Of a stretch of DNA of 64,000 bases, positions 1 through 11,005 are shown piece by piece; position 1 is the first letter of the stretch; the number at the start of each line of letters is the position of its first letter. The notes beneath the pieces were generated by a model. It did not search any database and was not told the origin of the DNA. It saw only the letters and a program-made list of their open reading frames with translations. The stretch lies in contig OZ018410.1 of NCBI GenBank assembly GCA_963969595.1, positions 744,001 through 808,000 of the forward strand, given 5' to 3'. Source of the DNA: Neckera pumila. Its lineage: Eukaryota; Streptophyta; Bryopsida; Hypnales; Neckeraceae. Both the position numbers and the translations under genes were made by a program.

Positions 1-412
1 TGGGAAATTTCTGATTTCCTCAACACCTTTTTCAGAACCAAGCAATGGCCAACCTTTTACAATGAAAAACATAGCCAGGTAATTAGCGGCGGAGGGCCTC
101 CAAGCCTGATTGGGAAGTCAATTTAGCTAGGGTCCACTAATACTGGCAATGGCAAGGATTGTGCCCAGAGCGAAAGTGGAGTTACAACCCAATCCAACTG
201 TACAGCAAACCATCGTCCACAATTTGGCAAATTGCCCTGTTTTGTTGGACCAAGGACTACAAGCTCACAATCAAATTCAAGCCCAGGGCCAATTTGACGG
301 CGACCTAATTCAACCCTGCTGATAGACAGTCTGCGATCAAATTCCGAATGATTAGGGGGGCCGCAGAGTTGGGCGCGTTGGTCGAGGTAGGGGACGGAGG
401 GGTGTAGCACCT
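1..412. other. Unassigned left edge
   Basis: I recognise nothing here. Short frames on both strands resemble no family I know, and there is no clear repeat. The end of this stretch is G-rich and leads into the RG-rich frame that follows. Confidence 0.4.
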
Positions 413-1011
413 GTGACGGAAAATGTCAATAGTGTTGGTGACTATCATGAGGCTCAAGGGGTAGGCCGTGCACGTAGAGGTTGTCGTGGACAAACTGAGG
501 TAGGCAACGGAAGGACTGCGATTCGCTTTGAAGTTGACGATGCTGACTCCTTATCCGAGGGCAATGTTGCTCCCATGCGGGGTGGACGTGGCCAAGGACG
601 CACTACCCGGAATGCGCGTGGTCAAGGGTCACCACTGTGGACCCAACTACATTCTCGGCCAAATCCACGTCTTTGCCTAGGCTACGTCGGAGGAAACAAA
701 GTCAACGTGGAACAATTTGTCCTGGATGTAGAGGATTCCATGATCAACCAGAGGCTCAAGAGGCGTGCCAACTTTGGGAGCAGTATTACACTTCTTCTCC
801 CAAAAAATTGCAGGCACTACAACGTGCCCGACAGGGCAGAGGTCCCCAATCTCGTTTAGAAAGTGAATTGCGATGGGAGCGCATCCCCATCTTGAATATG
901 AGTGATGCTTTTGCGAATGCTGCTTGGACAGACAATTGGCTTACAACAATGACAGATTTAGCGGCAAGTGCACCTCCTATTCATGGGTCTAAGAAGGGGT
1001 TAGATTTGTAG
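413..1011 (+). pseudogene. RG-rich ORF pair, unrecognised
   Basis: Two overlapping plus frames (413-859 and 637-1011) probably represent one broken coding region with a frame change near 640-860. The first half is rich in Arg and Gly (GRARRGCRG, RGGRGQGR), as in RNA- or DNA-binding tails. The second has a CPGCRGFH segment and a basic stretch. It precedes the piggyBac remnant on the same strand, so it could be that element's leader or an older insertion. I do not recognise a family, and no start codon is strongly supported. Confidence 0.3.
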
Positions 1012-1721
1012 TGGACTACAATGGACAATGCCTATACACCACCACTCCGCTGCATCCACCATGCGGCATTGGCTGTAGGTGCTTCCATGTCCGCAGCACT
1101 GCCGCCGCCAAGACCACTTATTGCTTATGTTCTAGGAGGACACAACTCAGCAAATCCTGGATGCAGCCTCCCAGATGAGGTGTGGGTTCCACTATGCATC
1201 CTAGAATACAATTCAATTCAGCGTAGTGGCTTGGAAGACTTCCTTGGCAAAGTGTGCCAATGATGGTTTGAAGATGGTGTGTACTGGTATGGCATGGAGT
1301 TTGGCGGGTCCATTGGCTGGAGGAAGATTGCTCAAGAAGATTGCAAGACACTTGATTTTCTCTACACCCCTCTTCCACGGCCTTATACAATGGCCAGTCC
1401 AGAAGGTGTGCCATGTCGGGCTCCTTCACCAGCCCATGATAAGAGCATTGGAGGGCTCGAAAATCAAGGCGGACTCCGATGCAATTCAGTGTCTATGGTC
1501 GGATCACCTGTGGGATCAAGGTGTTTTATTGAACATCATTGTTGACATAAAAACATGGGTTGTTTTATTTAATGTCCACAAAAATGCTTTCCAAAAAATA
1601 GTGAAAACATCCTAAAAAACATGGGTTTCTTATAGTGAAGGAAAGTCCTGTGGATGTTATTGCATATGCACCATTGAACAGATACAAAGTCTGAACCTCC
1701 GACTTCCAAAATTCATCGTGG
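1012..1721. other. Linker upstream of piggyBac remnant
   Basis: Weak, mutually overlapping plus frames (1021-1263, 1226-1615, 1279-1545) with no recognisable motif. They may be more decayed coding sequence belonging to the neighbours, but nothing proves it. Confidence 0.3.
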
Positions 1722-2980
1722 ATGGCCGATTATAGCGATTTTGCAGGTAATTTGTCCGATGATGAGAATTGCGATTGGTTGCTTCTTGAGGATGAGGATG
1801 AGCGCTTGTCTATTGGAGAGTCATTGGATTTGGAGCATTATAAGGAATATTGTCATTTGCATTGTGAGCAAAAGTTACTTGTAGAGGACATTAGATGCCG
1901 CTATGCAGATTCAAAGTGGGCTCAGGCCCAACCAGAGCTTCTCGGAGATCAGGTAGGATTCCAAGGTCCTTGGCTTGGTCCCATTCATTGCAATAGCCGA
2001 TAAAGAAGACAGCCAGTATATTTCTTCTGGCTATGGTGGGACGACAAAATAATGGAGACCCTTGTGGCTCAGATGAATGTCTATGCTTCTCAGCAGTGCA
2101 CGTCCAAGGTTGATCCTTATCGCCAAGGGGGGCCAGCTGGCCAAAACGGAGGGCCCGCATGGAAGCCTATGACTGTCACTGAATTGCGGGCTTTTTTGGG
2201 GATTGTCATTCTAATGGGCTTGAAAGGCTCTTCCAGCATCTGTGATTACAAAAAGACCGATTTGTTTTGGCATTGTGCTTGATCCCCCACGTAATGATTC
2301 GTAACAGGTTTGAGTCCATCTTGCGTTGCGTACATTGCGTTGACAATGCGGAGCTCTGCTGTGACAAGAATAGTGCAGGGTATGACAAACTAGAAAAGAT
2401 TCAATGGGTGTTACAGCACTTTGTGACTCGGTCGCAAGAATTGTTCAACTGCAAGAAATTCCTCACCACGTATGAGATTATGATTGCTTTTTGTGGTAGT
2501 TTTTCTCCTTGTCGTATGTACATTCTAGCCAAGCCCACTAGATATGGCTTCAAGGTTTGGGCAACTGTCTCTAACCCAAGTCACTACATTGACAACATCA
2601 TATTCTATACAGAAAAAGGAAGCATTGTAGATGAAGGCCAAGGGGAGCAGGTGGTGCAAGAATTAACTTAGGGCTTGGGCCACAAGGGCCACGTTGTAGT
2701 GTGCGACAACTTTTTCACAAGTCCCTTGTTGTTTGACTCTATGTTGAAACGCGGCATTTACACTACAGGGATTGTGAGAGCAGGCCGTATTGGTTATCCA
2801 ACAATTTTGAGTGGTTTCCATAGAGGCGAGCATCCACAATGCACATTATTTTGGCAGGTGCATGATAGCCAGCGGATGGCAGCCACGATGTGGTTTGATG
2901 CTAAGCTTGTTAGCTTTCTCAGCACGTCTGCAAATCCCCTTGGTAACATCATATTCATTACTTTGGGAGTTTTCCAGTGA
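1722..2980 (+). pseudogene. piggyBac-type transposase remnant
   Basis: This is a decayed piggyBac (DDE_Tnp_1_7-type) transposase, an enzyme of TTAA-targeting cut-and-paste DNA transposons. An acidic N-terminus (DEDERLSIGES) leads to the family-like segment FFWLWWDDKIMETLV and then ELRAFLGIVILMG. The second catalytic block is clear at about 2695-2740 (VVVCDNFFTSPLLFDSM), followed by MWFDAKLVSFLST, where the third Asp is expected. The first catalytic block reads TTYEIMIAFCG, with Tyr where the family normally has Asp. Stops fall at 2001-2003 and 2669-2671, and the frame changes near 2270-2282. It is inactive. I could not place its terminal repeats, and the cysteine-rich C-terminus is missing. 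Confidence 0.85.
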
Positions 2981-3230
2981 AATGGGAGTCTCCTTTCAAT
3001 GACTTAGGCATCTTTTGAAGCACATAAGTGAGAAACAAAAAAGAATTTCACGTATGCAACACGTAAAATGGAATGCAATGACATCCAAAATGAGTTTGCA
3101 AATGAAGAATTCGGAAATGTCATGTACAATTTGCGATATGAAATACTTTTGATTGAAAATTGTCATCACATATAGATGTAAATGTTGGATGAATGCATTG
3201 CTCAATGAAATCCAATAGAAGCATTGCCTA
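2981..3230. other. Noncoding spacer
   Basis: AT-rich sequence between the piggyBac remnant and the foldback elements. No gene or repeat recognised. Confidence 0.4.
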
Positions 3231-3632
3231 CCGTTACATTCCGCAACAAAATATCACATCATCATCGCCCGTGTTAGACACTACAAATAGGTTGCTTAAA
3301 AAGACGAATGCATGGTGATTAAAGAATGAAGTGGATGCTAAACTTTGACCTAGATCAAGGCACAAATAGTGTAGAAACAAGTCATCCAAACGCCACTCTA
3401 GGACTCTTAGAAATCACACTCCACATGCTGCAATTTGGAGCGTCATTTATGAATATCCTTAGAGCGACGTCTAGATGTTTTTGTTTTTTCATTGTTTGTA
3501 CCTAGATCTAGGTCAAAGCTCAGCATCTACTTCATTCTTCAATCACCAAGTCCTCATTTCTTTAAGCTTCTAATTGCATGACTTTCACGAGCAATGAAGA
3601 TGTGATATTTTAACAACCCGGTTTGTAACATA
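3231..3632. repeat. Foldback (MITE-like) element
   Basis: The two halves are long imperfect inverted repeats. The best paired parts are 3315-3360 with 3502-3549 (about 47 bases, a handful of mismatches) and the outer AAATATCACATC blocks near 3250 and 3600. It has no coding capacity. This is the structure of a foldback or MITE-type nonautonomous element. The exact ends are uncertain by several bases. Confidence 0.75.
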
Positions 3633-3651
3633 CACTAGTAGGATTACCTTT

Positions 3652-3851
3652 AGTCAACAACAAGGACAAATTCAGGAAAGGAAAAGCACGGAAATCATAG
3701 AACCAAACTCTAGCATACCCCTTGAGATGAATTCTCAAACACCACACTCTATGAAGTGCAGCCTATGAGAGTCCTTCTCAAGGGTGATGCAATAGTTTGA
3801 TTCTACAAACTCTGTGATTTTCCTTCCCTAAGTTTGTCCCTATTGTTGACT
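3652..3851. repeat. Second foldback element
   Basis: The ends AGTCAACAA and TTGTTGACT mark an inverted repeat whose arms pair for about 70 bases with scattered mismatches (3652-3722 with 3780-3851). It lies directly beside the previous foldback element and is a separate unit. Confidence 0.75.
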
Positions 3852-4018
3852 GAAGTGCTTCAAAGACATTGTTTCTATCACCTTCCTGTGAATCCCATAG
3901 TAAGTACATTCTACCTAATAGACTAAGAACTACGCTATCATTTTTGGAACACTATATTAGTCCTACTGCAATTTGCTATTTAAAATCAGATTTTGGTTCT
4001 TTGCTACATAATAGCAAA

Positions 4019-4045
4019 ATTATAAGAATCCAAAATTCTTATAAT
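4019..4045. repeat. Short perfect hairpin
   Basis: Eleven-base arms, ATTATAAGAAT and its complement, surround a CCAAA loop. It lies just past the 3' end of the element A gene. Smaller hairpins are near 3996 and 4068. It could be a transcript 3'-end structure or a transposon relic. Confidence 0.5.
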
Positions 4046-4121
4046 CATTGAGTGATACACCAAAATTCTATACCATAGAATTGGAGACAATAGATTGTCT
4101 TCCATAGTCTTCCTCTACGAA

Positions 4122-4461
4122 CTACAAGTGCGACCTACTTTTCAACATTTTCATTGCCTTCATTAACTTTGGCCCTTGACTGTATCCAATACTACCATTG
4201 GACCTTTGGAGAGCAATTTCTCGCCGCTGCTTCTTCAAAGACCTCTGCTCCCAAGCATCCCATGGACGTCGGCTACAATGAAGCGGATGCAATCCATCAT
4301 GTATTTTGCATTGCCGTTTTTTAAGGCCCAATGAAGATGGACGAGGTCGAGGAGGCAACATGCCATTATATATAGTAGGCCGTTCTTCGCATTTTCCTAG
4401 TTCTGTGTCTTTAAAATTGATGTCCCTGATGGCAAGAGACGTAGGCACCATCTCCTGCACC
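4122..4461 (-). pseudogene. Element A gene, last exon
   Basis: The exon is preceded (gene direction) by a CTTGTAG acceptor and ends at a stop at 4122. It is rich in basic residues (KKQRREIALQ), like the tail of the copy at 47.2-47.5 kb (ERKRRREVKDVL). Similarity to that copy is weaker here than in the ParB-like and HAD parts, so this assignment rests partly on position and splice sites. Confidence 0.5.
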
Positions 4462-4565
4462 TACAAGTACACAAATTTTAAAAGGGACTCATAGCCTACA
4501 ATGTCCACAAAGCATTACTTAAAAACAAACAGGATTGCAAAGACAAAAACTATTAATACTGTACC

Positions 4566-4918
4566 TCCACAACAGCCACACCACCCAATTCATTTTTGTA
4601 GAGCTTCCTCTACGTTTCGGAATTCATTCCGGAGCGCTTCCGTAGAGACACCAACTGAGGATGAGACTTGAGAGGAGTTGGAGAGTGCAGTAACACAAGA
4701 CGCTTTCTTCCATTGGGAGGATTTTTAACTACACCATCATCTACGTCCAGCATTGAAAAATTCATGGTTGACTGCGCAGTGGCCGTTGAGTACATGATAT
4801 GACGAACCCCACCTTGCAATATGTTCAGCTGATCATAGTCAGCAAGGGAATCATTAGACACCACACACTTGTCTCCAGAAGGAAATTTAGGTGCCCAAGA
4901 AACATCAAAACCCTGAGC
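4566..4918 (-). pseudogene. Element A gene, penultimate exon
   Basis: The exon follows a GTGCTCAG acceptor and ends before a GTACAG donor near 4565. It begins FDVSWAPKFPSGDKC and contains LDVDDGVVKNPPNGRKR. The partner copy has WRAPSALVPLP at its exon start and LDVGVLKPPKVG later, so this is the same C-terminal domain. A TAG stop lies at about 4610. The domain is unrecognised. Confidence 0.55.
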
Positions 4919-5007
4919 ACAAAACAGAGGTTTACATTGTAATGAACTGTTATATTGGAAGTATAATGCAATAAAGGTTGTGAAATCCAAGAATCCTATG
5001 GCCTACA

Positions 5008-5990
5008 AATTCCTCTGGCAGGGAGGTAGACAACGCTCAAAACGAATGTCCCACAAGCTACGCTCCTTCCGCGGCGATGGATTGGACATCTCATGGGGAA
5101 GCGGATAGAGACGGAAATAAACGTCCCGTAGCCTAAGCTCCTTGCGTGACATTGGATTGGACTTTTGGGGAGAAACATCATGCCCACCGTTGCTCTTATT
5201 CCATTCATTGTAAAGATAATTGGAGACCTCTAGTGCCTTGGCAAAGTCATTGAACTTCAATTGGTCGTATTCATGCATGACGTGGACACCCCCCAGAGCA
5301 TTGTCTCCACGGAAGGGATACAATTTCGATGGCCTCTATGTGCAGTCTATTAATCCATGGCAGAAGCTCATCTATGAGTATTCCATCTGTTGCTCCAAGA
5401 CCCTCAAACAACCAGGGATCCAAGAGCACCACATTTGTAGGGTTGTTCAAGAAGTGCTTCTCCGGCCTGTTGTCGACTACAATTGTGTTGTCCTCAGAGA
5501 AGATAGAACCATTTAATCTGTACAATTTTTGCAATGGTTTCATGTACAGGACTTTGTCTGACTCCTTCAATTTGTAGTGCACTAACCTTCCGTTTCTCCC
5601 TTGACATTTCATAACGTTGCATTGCTCTTGGTTGAGAATATACAAAGGGGGTTTTAGACCGTAGAAGAGGTACTTGCAAATGAGTTGGGCGTAGGATCTG
5701 TTCATGGAGCTCCAGACGTAGACATTTGCAATGCAAGATAACTCTCCCAAGAACCTCCTAAAGTGGGGCCGACAGGTGACTTTATTGATTTTCAAGGTCA
5801 CGTGCTCTATATTAGGGACTACCTCACCAGGAGTGTACAATCTCCCTTCCTTCAGGTGGTACCTCACATTGTCACACACGCTGAGAACTCCATTCAAATC
5901 CAAAATGACATTGAGCCATTTCTCTGCCAGCCTAGACATGAATGGAGGAAGAATGTGGCATTCCGCCATATAGGGTCTCTCACAGCTACC
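5008..5990 (-). pseudogene. Element A gene, FCP1/NIF-type HAD phosphatase exon
   Basis: This is a haloacid-dehalogenase phosphatase domain of the FCP1/SCP (NLI-interacting factor) type, whose relatives dephosphorylate phosphoserine in proteins. Motif I is WLNVILDLNGVL (Asp nucleophile, Asn at the usual second-Asp position). Motif II is VYVWSSMNR. Motif IV is TIVVDNRPEK, with one Asp where many relatives have two. A TATAAGCAG acceptor marks the exon start and TTTGTAGGC the donor. A frame change near 5320 separates the HAD core from a downstream basic region (SPRKERSLWDIRFERC). The partner HAD exon at 45433-46314 aligns over its length. Confidence 0.8.
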
Positions 5991-6633
5991 CTGCTTATAA
6001 AAAAAATATACAAAGTGCAGATTAAACAGATGCACTTTTGATGTTGAATTGAGTACTACAGCCGAGCTATAAGAACACTCAACCTTATCCACCAAGGGTA
6101 GGATAAACGATCAATAAAAAAAGGGACACACAGACAACAACAGCAAAAGACACTGCAATATACATCACAATGAATGTACCGCATCCTCAACCAAAGAAAT
6201 TGGGGATGATATACTTGTCTCCACTTGACAATCTGATGGACAAATCTCTGTATCTAGCAGAGCATCCTTGAGATTGTGCTCCGATAACTCGACGTCTTTC
6301 CCATGAACTGCTCCTTGACTTTCTCCTCCTCAAGACATGGTGGACAAGTCTCCAACACCGGATCACCCACAAAAGCAATATACTCATCATTGACACAAGC
6401 AAGGGGAGTATCCTGAGCAGCCTATTAAGCATTGCATGCAGTACAAAGAGCAATGTTTTTGACAATGATGGAGCCTGTGACTGCAAGAAATCAAGCCAGG
6501 AAATGATATGTAAGGAATCATATATATTACAAAGTATCTCTGAGAGATGAAATGATACATTATATTTACCCTATTAAACCCAAGCCGGTCTGCCCTACAA
6601 ATGCTCTCTAAAGTCTACAAAGAAGTAAAGGAT

Positions 6634-6656
6634 CTTCAACTCGAGTTGAGTTGAAG
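6634..6656. repeat. Family A palindrome (HAD-side intron)
   Basis: CTTCAACTC and its complement flank a short GAGTT centre. This is a diverged member of the TTTAACTCG palindrome family, located between the coiled-coil exon and the HAD exon of element A. Confidence 0.6.
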
Positions 6657-6689
6657 AAGAGGCTTAGAAAGTTACAGGGAACAACCTGG

Positions 6690-7879
6690 AGGATCCTCAG
6701 TCACAGGCCCCTGTGACTGCTCGGCCTCAACTCCATGCACGGCGACATTTGCTAGTATCAAGCTGGTGCGAGTGTCTAGTACAACGTCCTCCAAATCCAT
6801 GCCTTCTCGAGCAGGATCAATCTACATCACGCCTTGCGCGGCGACGACGTCAGGTAGCTGATCGCTGCGAGTCTCTGGGGTAGTGTAATCTTGCTTCACA
6901 ACCTGCAGAATTGGATCCATGTTCAGTGATCCCTCCGTCGCAACTACTAGAGCAACGCCAGAGGCTAGGGCAGCACCGTCTTTCACCGCACCCTGCCGAA
7001 CTATTTCCACATCCATGTTGTTGGGATCTTACTCAGACTCGACCTGGTTCGGACTAGAGCTCGGGGACGCCTAAGTCAGCAAGTTTTGGGATGTTGATGG
7101 CACCCCAGTGAGGATCTCCGACCCTATGTGAGCTTGCTTGGCACTATTGGCCGACCCTTGGGGATGATTTGCAATCATGAGTTGGGAAGTTCCTCCAGCC
7201 GGATCTAGCAACATCAACGGCATCGTTCTAAACATTGTGTTTATGGTCATCATTGCCACCTTCAATGCAATTTTGGGAATACTCTGCATAATCTCCTTGA
7301 TCATATTCTTGTTCTCCCTACGGGTCTGCTTGTTTTCCTTCCTCTGCGCCTCACGGTCCTCTTGACGAGCCCTAGCCTCATTTTCATTGTTTTTCTGGAT
7401 GAAGTCCATTATCCACTCCTGCGAGAATGGAACAGTCGGAGTTAGTGGATCCGGCTTCCTCTTTGGTGGATCACGCACACGGGACTCAAGGGTAATATTA
7501 TGTCTGGCAGACGAGCTAGATGATCCCCGCATGTCACTATTCTCAGGGACATGCATCGGCTTGCCGATTGCTCCGGGTGTCAACTCCAACACTTCATCAA
7601 TGTCCACACTGAGGTTTACAGGAACAAAATCTTAGACCCCCCACAAATCTCGATGTAGTTGTTGTCAGTTGGTTCCTTCCTCCTCCTGGATCCAAACGCC
7701 TCTTTAGCCTCTGAGGTGGACACTCCTTTCACTTTACTTCCGTCATCTTTGTGCTCTTCCACAAAGTACGACGACTCAAGGAAATCATCTTTGTCCATAC
7801 TCTCCGACTCTAAGCACAAGTTAAAGAAGTCTTCCTTCTTCTTGCTCTCGCCAACAAAGAAGTGGTCCAGCGACAGCAT
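6690..7879 (-). pseudogene. Element A gene, charged coiled-coil exon
   Basis: After a GTCTTGTAG acceptor the exon reads MLSLDHFFVGESKKKEDFF, matching YGLTCYAILGRQETESYRK in the partner. A low-complexity charged region follows (NENEARARQEDREAQRKENK), which predicts a coiled coil. The partner has an equivalent but more regular heptad-like region near 44.15-44.34 kb. One frame change (near 7638, in a G run) and stops at 7071, about 7029 and 6822 break it. The donor side is not resolved. The likely role is oligomerisation or linkage of the ParB-like and HAD parts. Confidence 0.65.
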
Positions 7880-7918
7880 CTACAAGACAAACCCAAAGAG
7901 CAGTTAGAAAAGCATGAT

Positions 7919-8004
7919 CAACTTGAACCGAGTTAAAAAAGAATACATGAACGTAAGAGTTCTAGAGGACCTACTAACAGAGAATCAACTCGACCCGAGT
8001 TAAA
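7919..8004. repeat. Two family A palindromes in an intron
   Basis: TCAACTTGA-ACC-GAGTTAAAA (7919-7939) and TCAACTCG-ACC-CGAGTTAAA (7985-8004). Both lie in the intron before the coiled-coil exon. The homologous intron of the element B gene holds four family B palindromes. Confidence 0.75.
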
Positions 8005-8058
8005 GAGGAGGATTTCAAATTTCTAAACTATCAACATCCAAAAAGAAGTCGAATTCAC

Positions 8059-8217
8059 CCACAGCAGATATCATCTTTCCTCCCACAAAATAGGAGACCA
8101 CCACGTCTCTCAGTGACACAAACAATTGCAGGATGCTCAAATAAAACTCCATGCGGAGCTCTGTGTCATGTATCCGATACTCCACCTCCACATTCTGCCT
8201 CTCTGTATTGTAATGAG
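8059..8217 (-). pseudogene. Element A exon 2, distal fragment
   Basis: The minus frame reads HYNTERQNVEVEYRIHDTEL, then RMEFYLSILQLFV and GGKMISAV. This matches KSELRMEFYIDILQSFVVRG and GSKFMIAAK near 43.0-43.1 kb. It continues the fragment at 10872-11005 once the insertion 8218-10871 is removed; the five bases ATGAG at each edge are the duplication. A GTGAATTC donor lies at the exon end. Confidence 0.8.
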
Positions 8218-10871
8218 TGTGGGAGTATGAAATGTCAAACTCTGGAATTCCGAATTAGTTTAGGAGTAGATTAGTGAGATTTTTCGAAATTTTCAAATAC
8301 TGAAGTAGTAACCCAGAACAGTTAGCCAAATTCAGGAAACTGGGAAAATTCCGGCCTAGCAAAAACTGTAAAATGGGTAAGGAACGGATCTTAACGGGAT
8401 CCGTAATCCGGAAGGTGATCCGGATTCAGGAAACCTACGACCTAGGTTCCGGCCTAGGAACTAGGATTCCGTTAGTAAAAGGCGGCACATTTATGGGCCG
8501 TCCCAACGGGTGTCGGTCGCTGGCTGGTGACTTAAGCCGTTCTCCTCCATTTCTTCTCTCTCTTTCTTCCGCTCGAGGATGCGTGTGTGCTTGCAAGTTT
8601 GGAGCGCGCATTAGCTGAGTGAAAGAGTGGTGAGTTAGGATTGGATAGGGAGAGAAGGAGAGGAGGGTGCCAATTGCACCGAGTTGGTAGGATTCTATCG
8701 GCGTGGATGGAGGAATCTCGCAGACCAGCAGTTACGGCCAAGTGGCTCAATCCGGTCATACCTACGGATCCAAAGGCGCGGGTGCTTTTGGAAGGCAATC
8801 TGGACAGCATGGGATGCGCGGGGTTGCTGCTCAAGGTGTGGAATCTCAAGGACGAGGAGATGATCCACAAAGTTGTGACTGGAGCTCCGAATCAGTTCGA
8901 GTTGACGGAGCGAGGGAAGTCGACAAAGTGGACCGAGGAGATGTGGACGGAAGTCTACTCATTCCAGAAGGCAGGTTCCGGTTATGCCTTAAGGAATGAC
9001 GGTTACGTTCACGGGAAGTTTTGAAATCTACCCCATCCAAAGGAAGGATTTGCGATCCACGATTGCATTGACGTGAGGCAGAGACAGGTGCTGGAGTTCC
9101 TGGTTCTGATCCTGTGTCCGAAAAAGCCGACCCGACTCACGAGCACGTTGGCAACGTGATTTTTGGAGCAATGGAGGTAGGCCAATACACTAGGGGAAAA
9201 TATTGAAGGCCGTGGTGCAGAAACTGGCGGATAGCGTGCAGAGGGCCAAGTCCAGCCCGATCAGCACCTACCTCTTCCACCATTACTACCACAATGGAAT
9301 TGTGAGTGAGCAGGAAACCAAGGACTTCAAGGTAGCCGAGGAGATGCTGAAACTCCGGTGAAGACGGTCCTGGTCACGTTCCTCCCGCGCATGGCAAGGG
9401 TACCAGAGGGGAATGTAGGATCCAAGGTCACGGTTTCTCCGGTTCGAACGGATTTGACGAGCCGGATGCCTGTGGTGGAGAATTCGGCCCGAACACATCC
9501 GGAAGACTTCACCCACATGGAGGAAGCATTCGAGGAAGAGGAGGAAGGCGGTGAAGAGGATCCAATTGGAGCTTCATTGGGGCAACCCATTGAGATGGAG
9601 TCGGATAGGGAGTTAGTCCTATCCGATGACAAGGAAACGGAAGTCATGACAACTCCACTGATCCGGCGCCCAATCTATACCCGGGCAAGTGTCCGGAACA
9701 CCTCCACAAAGACGACAGGAGTAACGCAAGGCGGCAGCAGTTTGAAGAAGCCGCAGAAGAAGTAGTTAGTTAGGATGTTTTTATTTTGGATTAGGATTGG
9801 AACTCTAGTTCTGGAACGGGTTTTCCGCGCTTGGGACCCTGGTTCCGGATTTATTTTTAGAATGAGCCGGCAGTGGATTTTCCGGGTATTTCGAGTGGTT
9901 CTCTGATTGGTTGCCCGGATTTTTGGGCTACTTTTTGGCTTTTAGGTGTTGGCTTTTTAGGGTTTTTTAAAGGCTGGCAAGCTTGTTGTGCTGGGATTCC
10001 CTCCTAGCAGATTTTCATTTTGTATTCTATTCATTTCTTTTAATCTAAGTGCTGAGTGAGCTTTCGGATTTCCATCTTCGTGTTCAAGTGTTGATCTAAA
10101 TGCTTGTGACTGTACTAGAGTGTGAGGGAAGACGGGTGAGGAGGAATCCGGATCTTGGGCAGTCGGTTCCATTTGAAAGGTACATTTGAGACAATGTTAG
10201 ATTCTTGACTGAGTGGAAGTGCACAATGCCTTTAAATTATCGTAACCGTGATCCGGTTGATTGAGTAGCGGAAGCGAGTCCGGCTGTCAACCTGTGCGGA
10301 GGTAAGCACCCGCCCAGAGGAAGTCCCCACTCTCCCGGAAGGTCTGCCAACCTCAGAATGGTCTAGCACTTAACAAACCACTCCCGGTAGATTCCAGAAC
10401 CCTGTGATCTGTCGTTGTAGTAAGGAGTCGATTGAGTTCTAAGTGACCTGCTTTCCGGATCGGGTGTCTAGGAAGTTGTGAGGATCCGGGTCTTCTTTCC
10501 TTGTTGCAACTCCTTTAAATATTTGAGTGTTTGTTTGTGTTTGTCAAGTTTAGTGAATGTGAGAACCAGAGTGGTGAAGTCCCTACCCCTCGAAAGATCA
10601 AAGCGGACCCTTTGAGGGTGAAACAAAGGTGAAAGAAACCATATTGATTTGGAAGTGGAAACCGGATTCCGGATAGAACCGGATTCAGTTTGAATTCCGG
10701 ATAGTTAAAAGTTCCAGAAACAAGTGAATAGGTGATTGGATTGAGGAGAAAAGAGAATCCGGAAACTTGAAATGTGCAGCATCATCTTGGAATTCCCTGG
10801 GACGAAAACTCGTGTCATTTTAACACAACATTGTGGCTAAAGATACTTACGCCTAGATTGCGCGTACGACA
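8218..10871 (+). mobile_element. LTR-type TG...CA insertion, unit 1
   Basis: This 2654-base unit begins TGTGGGAGTATG and ends GTACGACA. It is flanked by the 5-base duplication ATGAG (8213-8217 and 10872-10876), the signature of LTR-retrotransposon integration. No pair of long terminal repeats is visible inside it. It is therefore either a solo LTR with internal coding sequence or a nonautonomous LTR-type element. A promoter-like stretch (ACTTAAG, then pyrimidine-rich TTCTTCTCTC) lies at about 8530-8565, ahead of the ORFs. It is a diverged, internally deleted relative of unit 2 and is in the same orientation. Confidence 0.8.
8641..9765 (+). pseudogene. Unit 1 coding remnant
   Basis: Frame 8641-9024 (…TEEMWTEVYSFQKAGSG…) continues in frame past a TGA into GFAIHDCID, VLEFLVLIL and CPKKPT. 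It then resumes near 9205 (ISTYLFHHYYHNGI) and 9358-9765, a tail rich in Glu with ending SSLKKPQKK. The same blocks occur in unit 2. The IHDCI...EFL...KPT...NWGR...SYLFHFYH pattern loosely recalls plant transposon protein domains of the PF20167 type, but I am not sure. Confidence 0.5.
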
Positions 10872-11005
10872 ATGAGATTTTGGAGGCAACAAGAATGATT
10901 TTGGAATCTGGCGGGTCTTCATGGTTGCCCCATTCTTCACCAGAAACAGCAGTTGGATCGGATCCTTAGCTTTGGAGCTCCTCTCCGGGACGTCTCCAAT
11001 TCTGT
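10872..11005 (-). pseudogene. Element A exon 2, middle fragment
   Basis: The minus frame reads IGDVPERSSKAKDPIQLLF and LVKNGATM. This matches RLDGLSNRQIVPPFTLFF and LFKRGDDG at about 42.82-42.90 kb. The fragment is bounded by insertion unit 1 on the left and unit 2 on the right. Confidence 0.8.

Noticed and set aside
6187..6486. Minus ORF of 99 residues as a separate membrane protein
   Set aside because: It lies between the coiled-coil and HAD exons of element A, has no counterpart in element B, and is most simply intron sequence.
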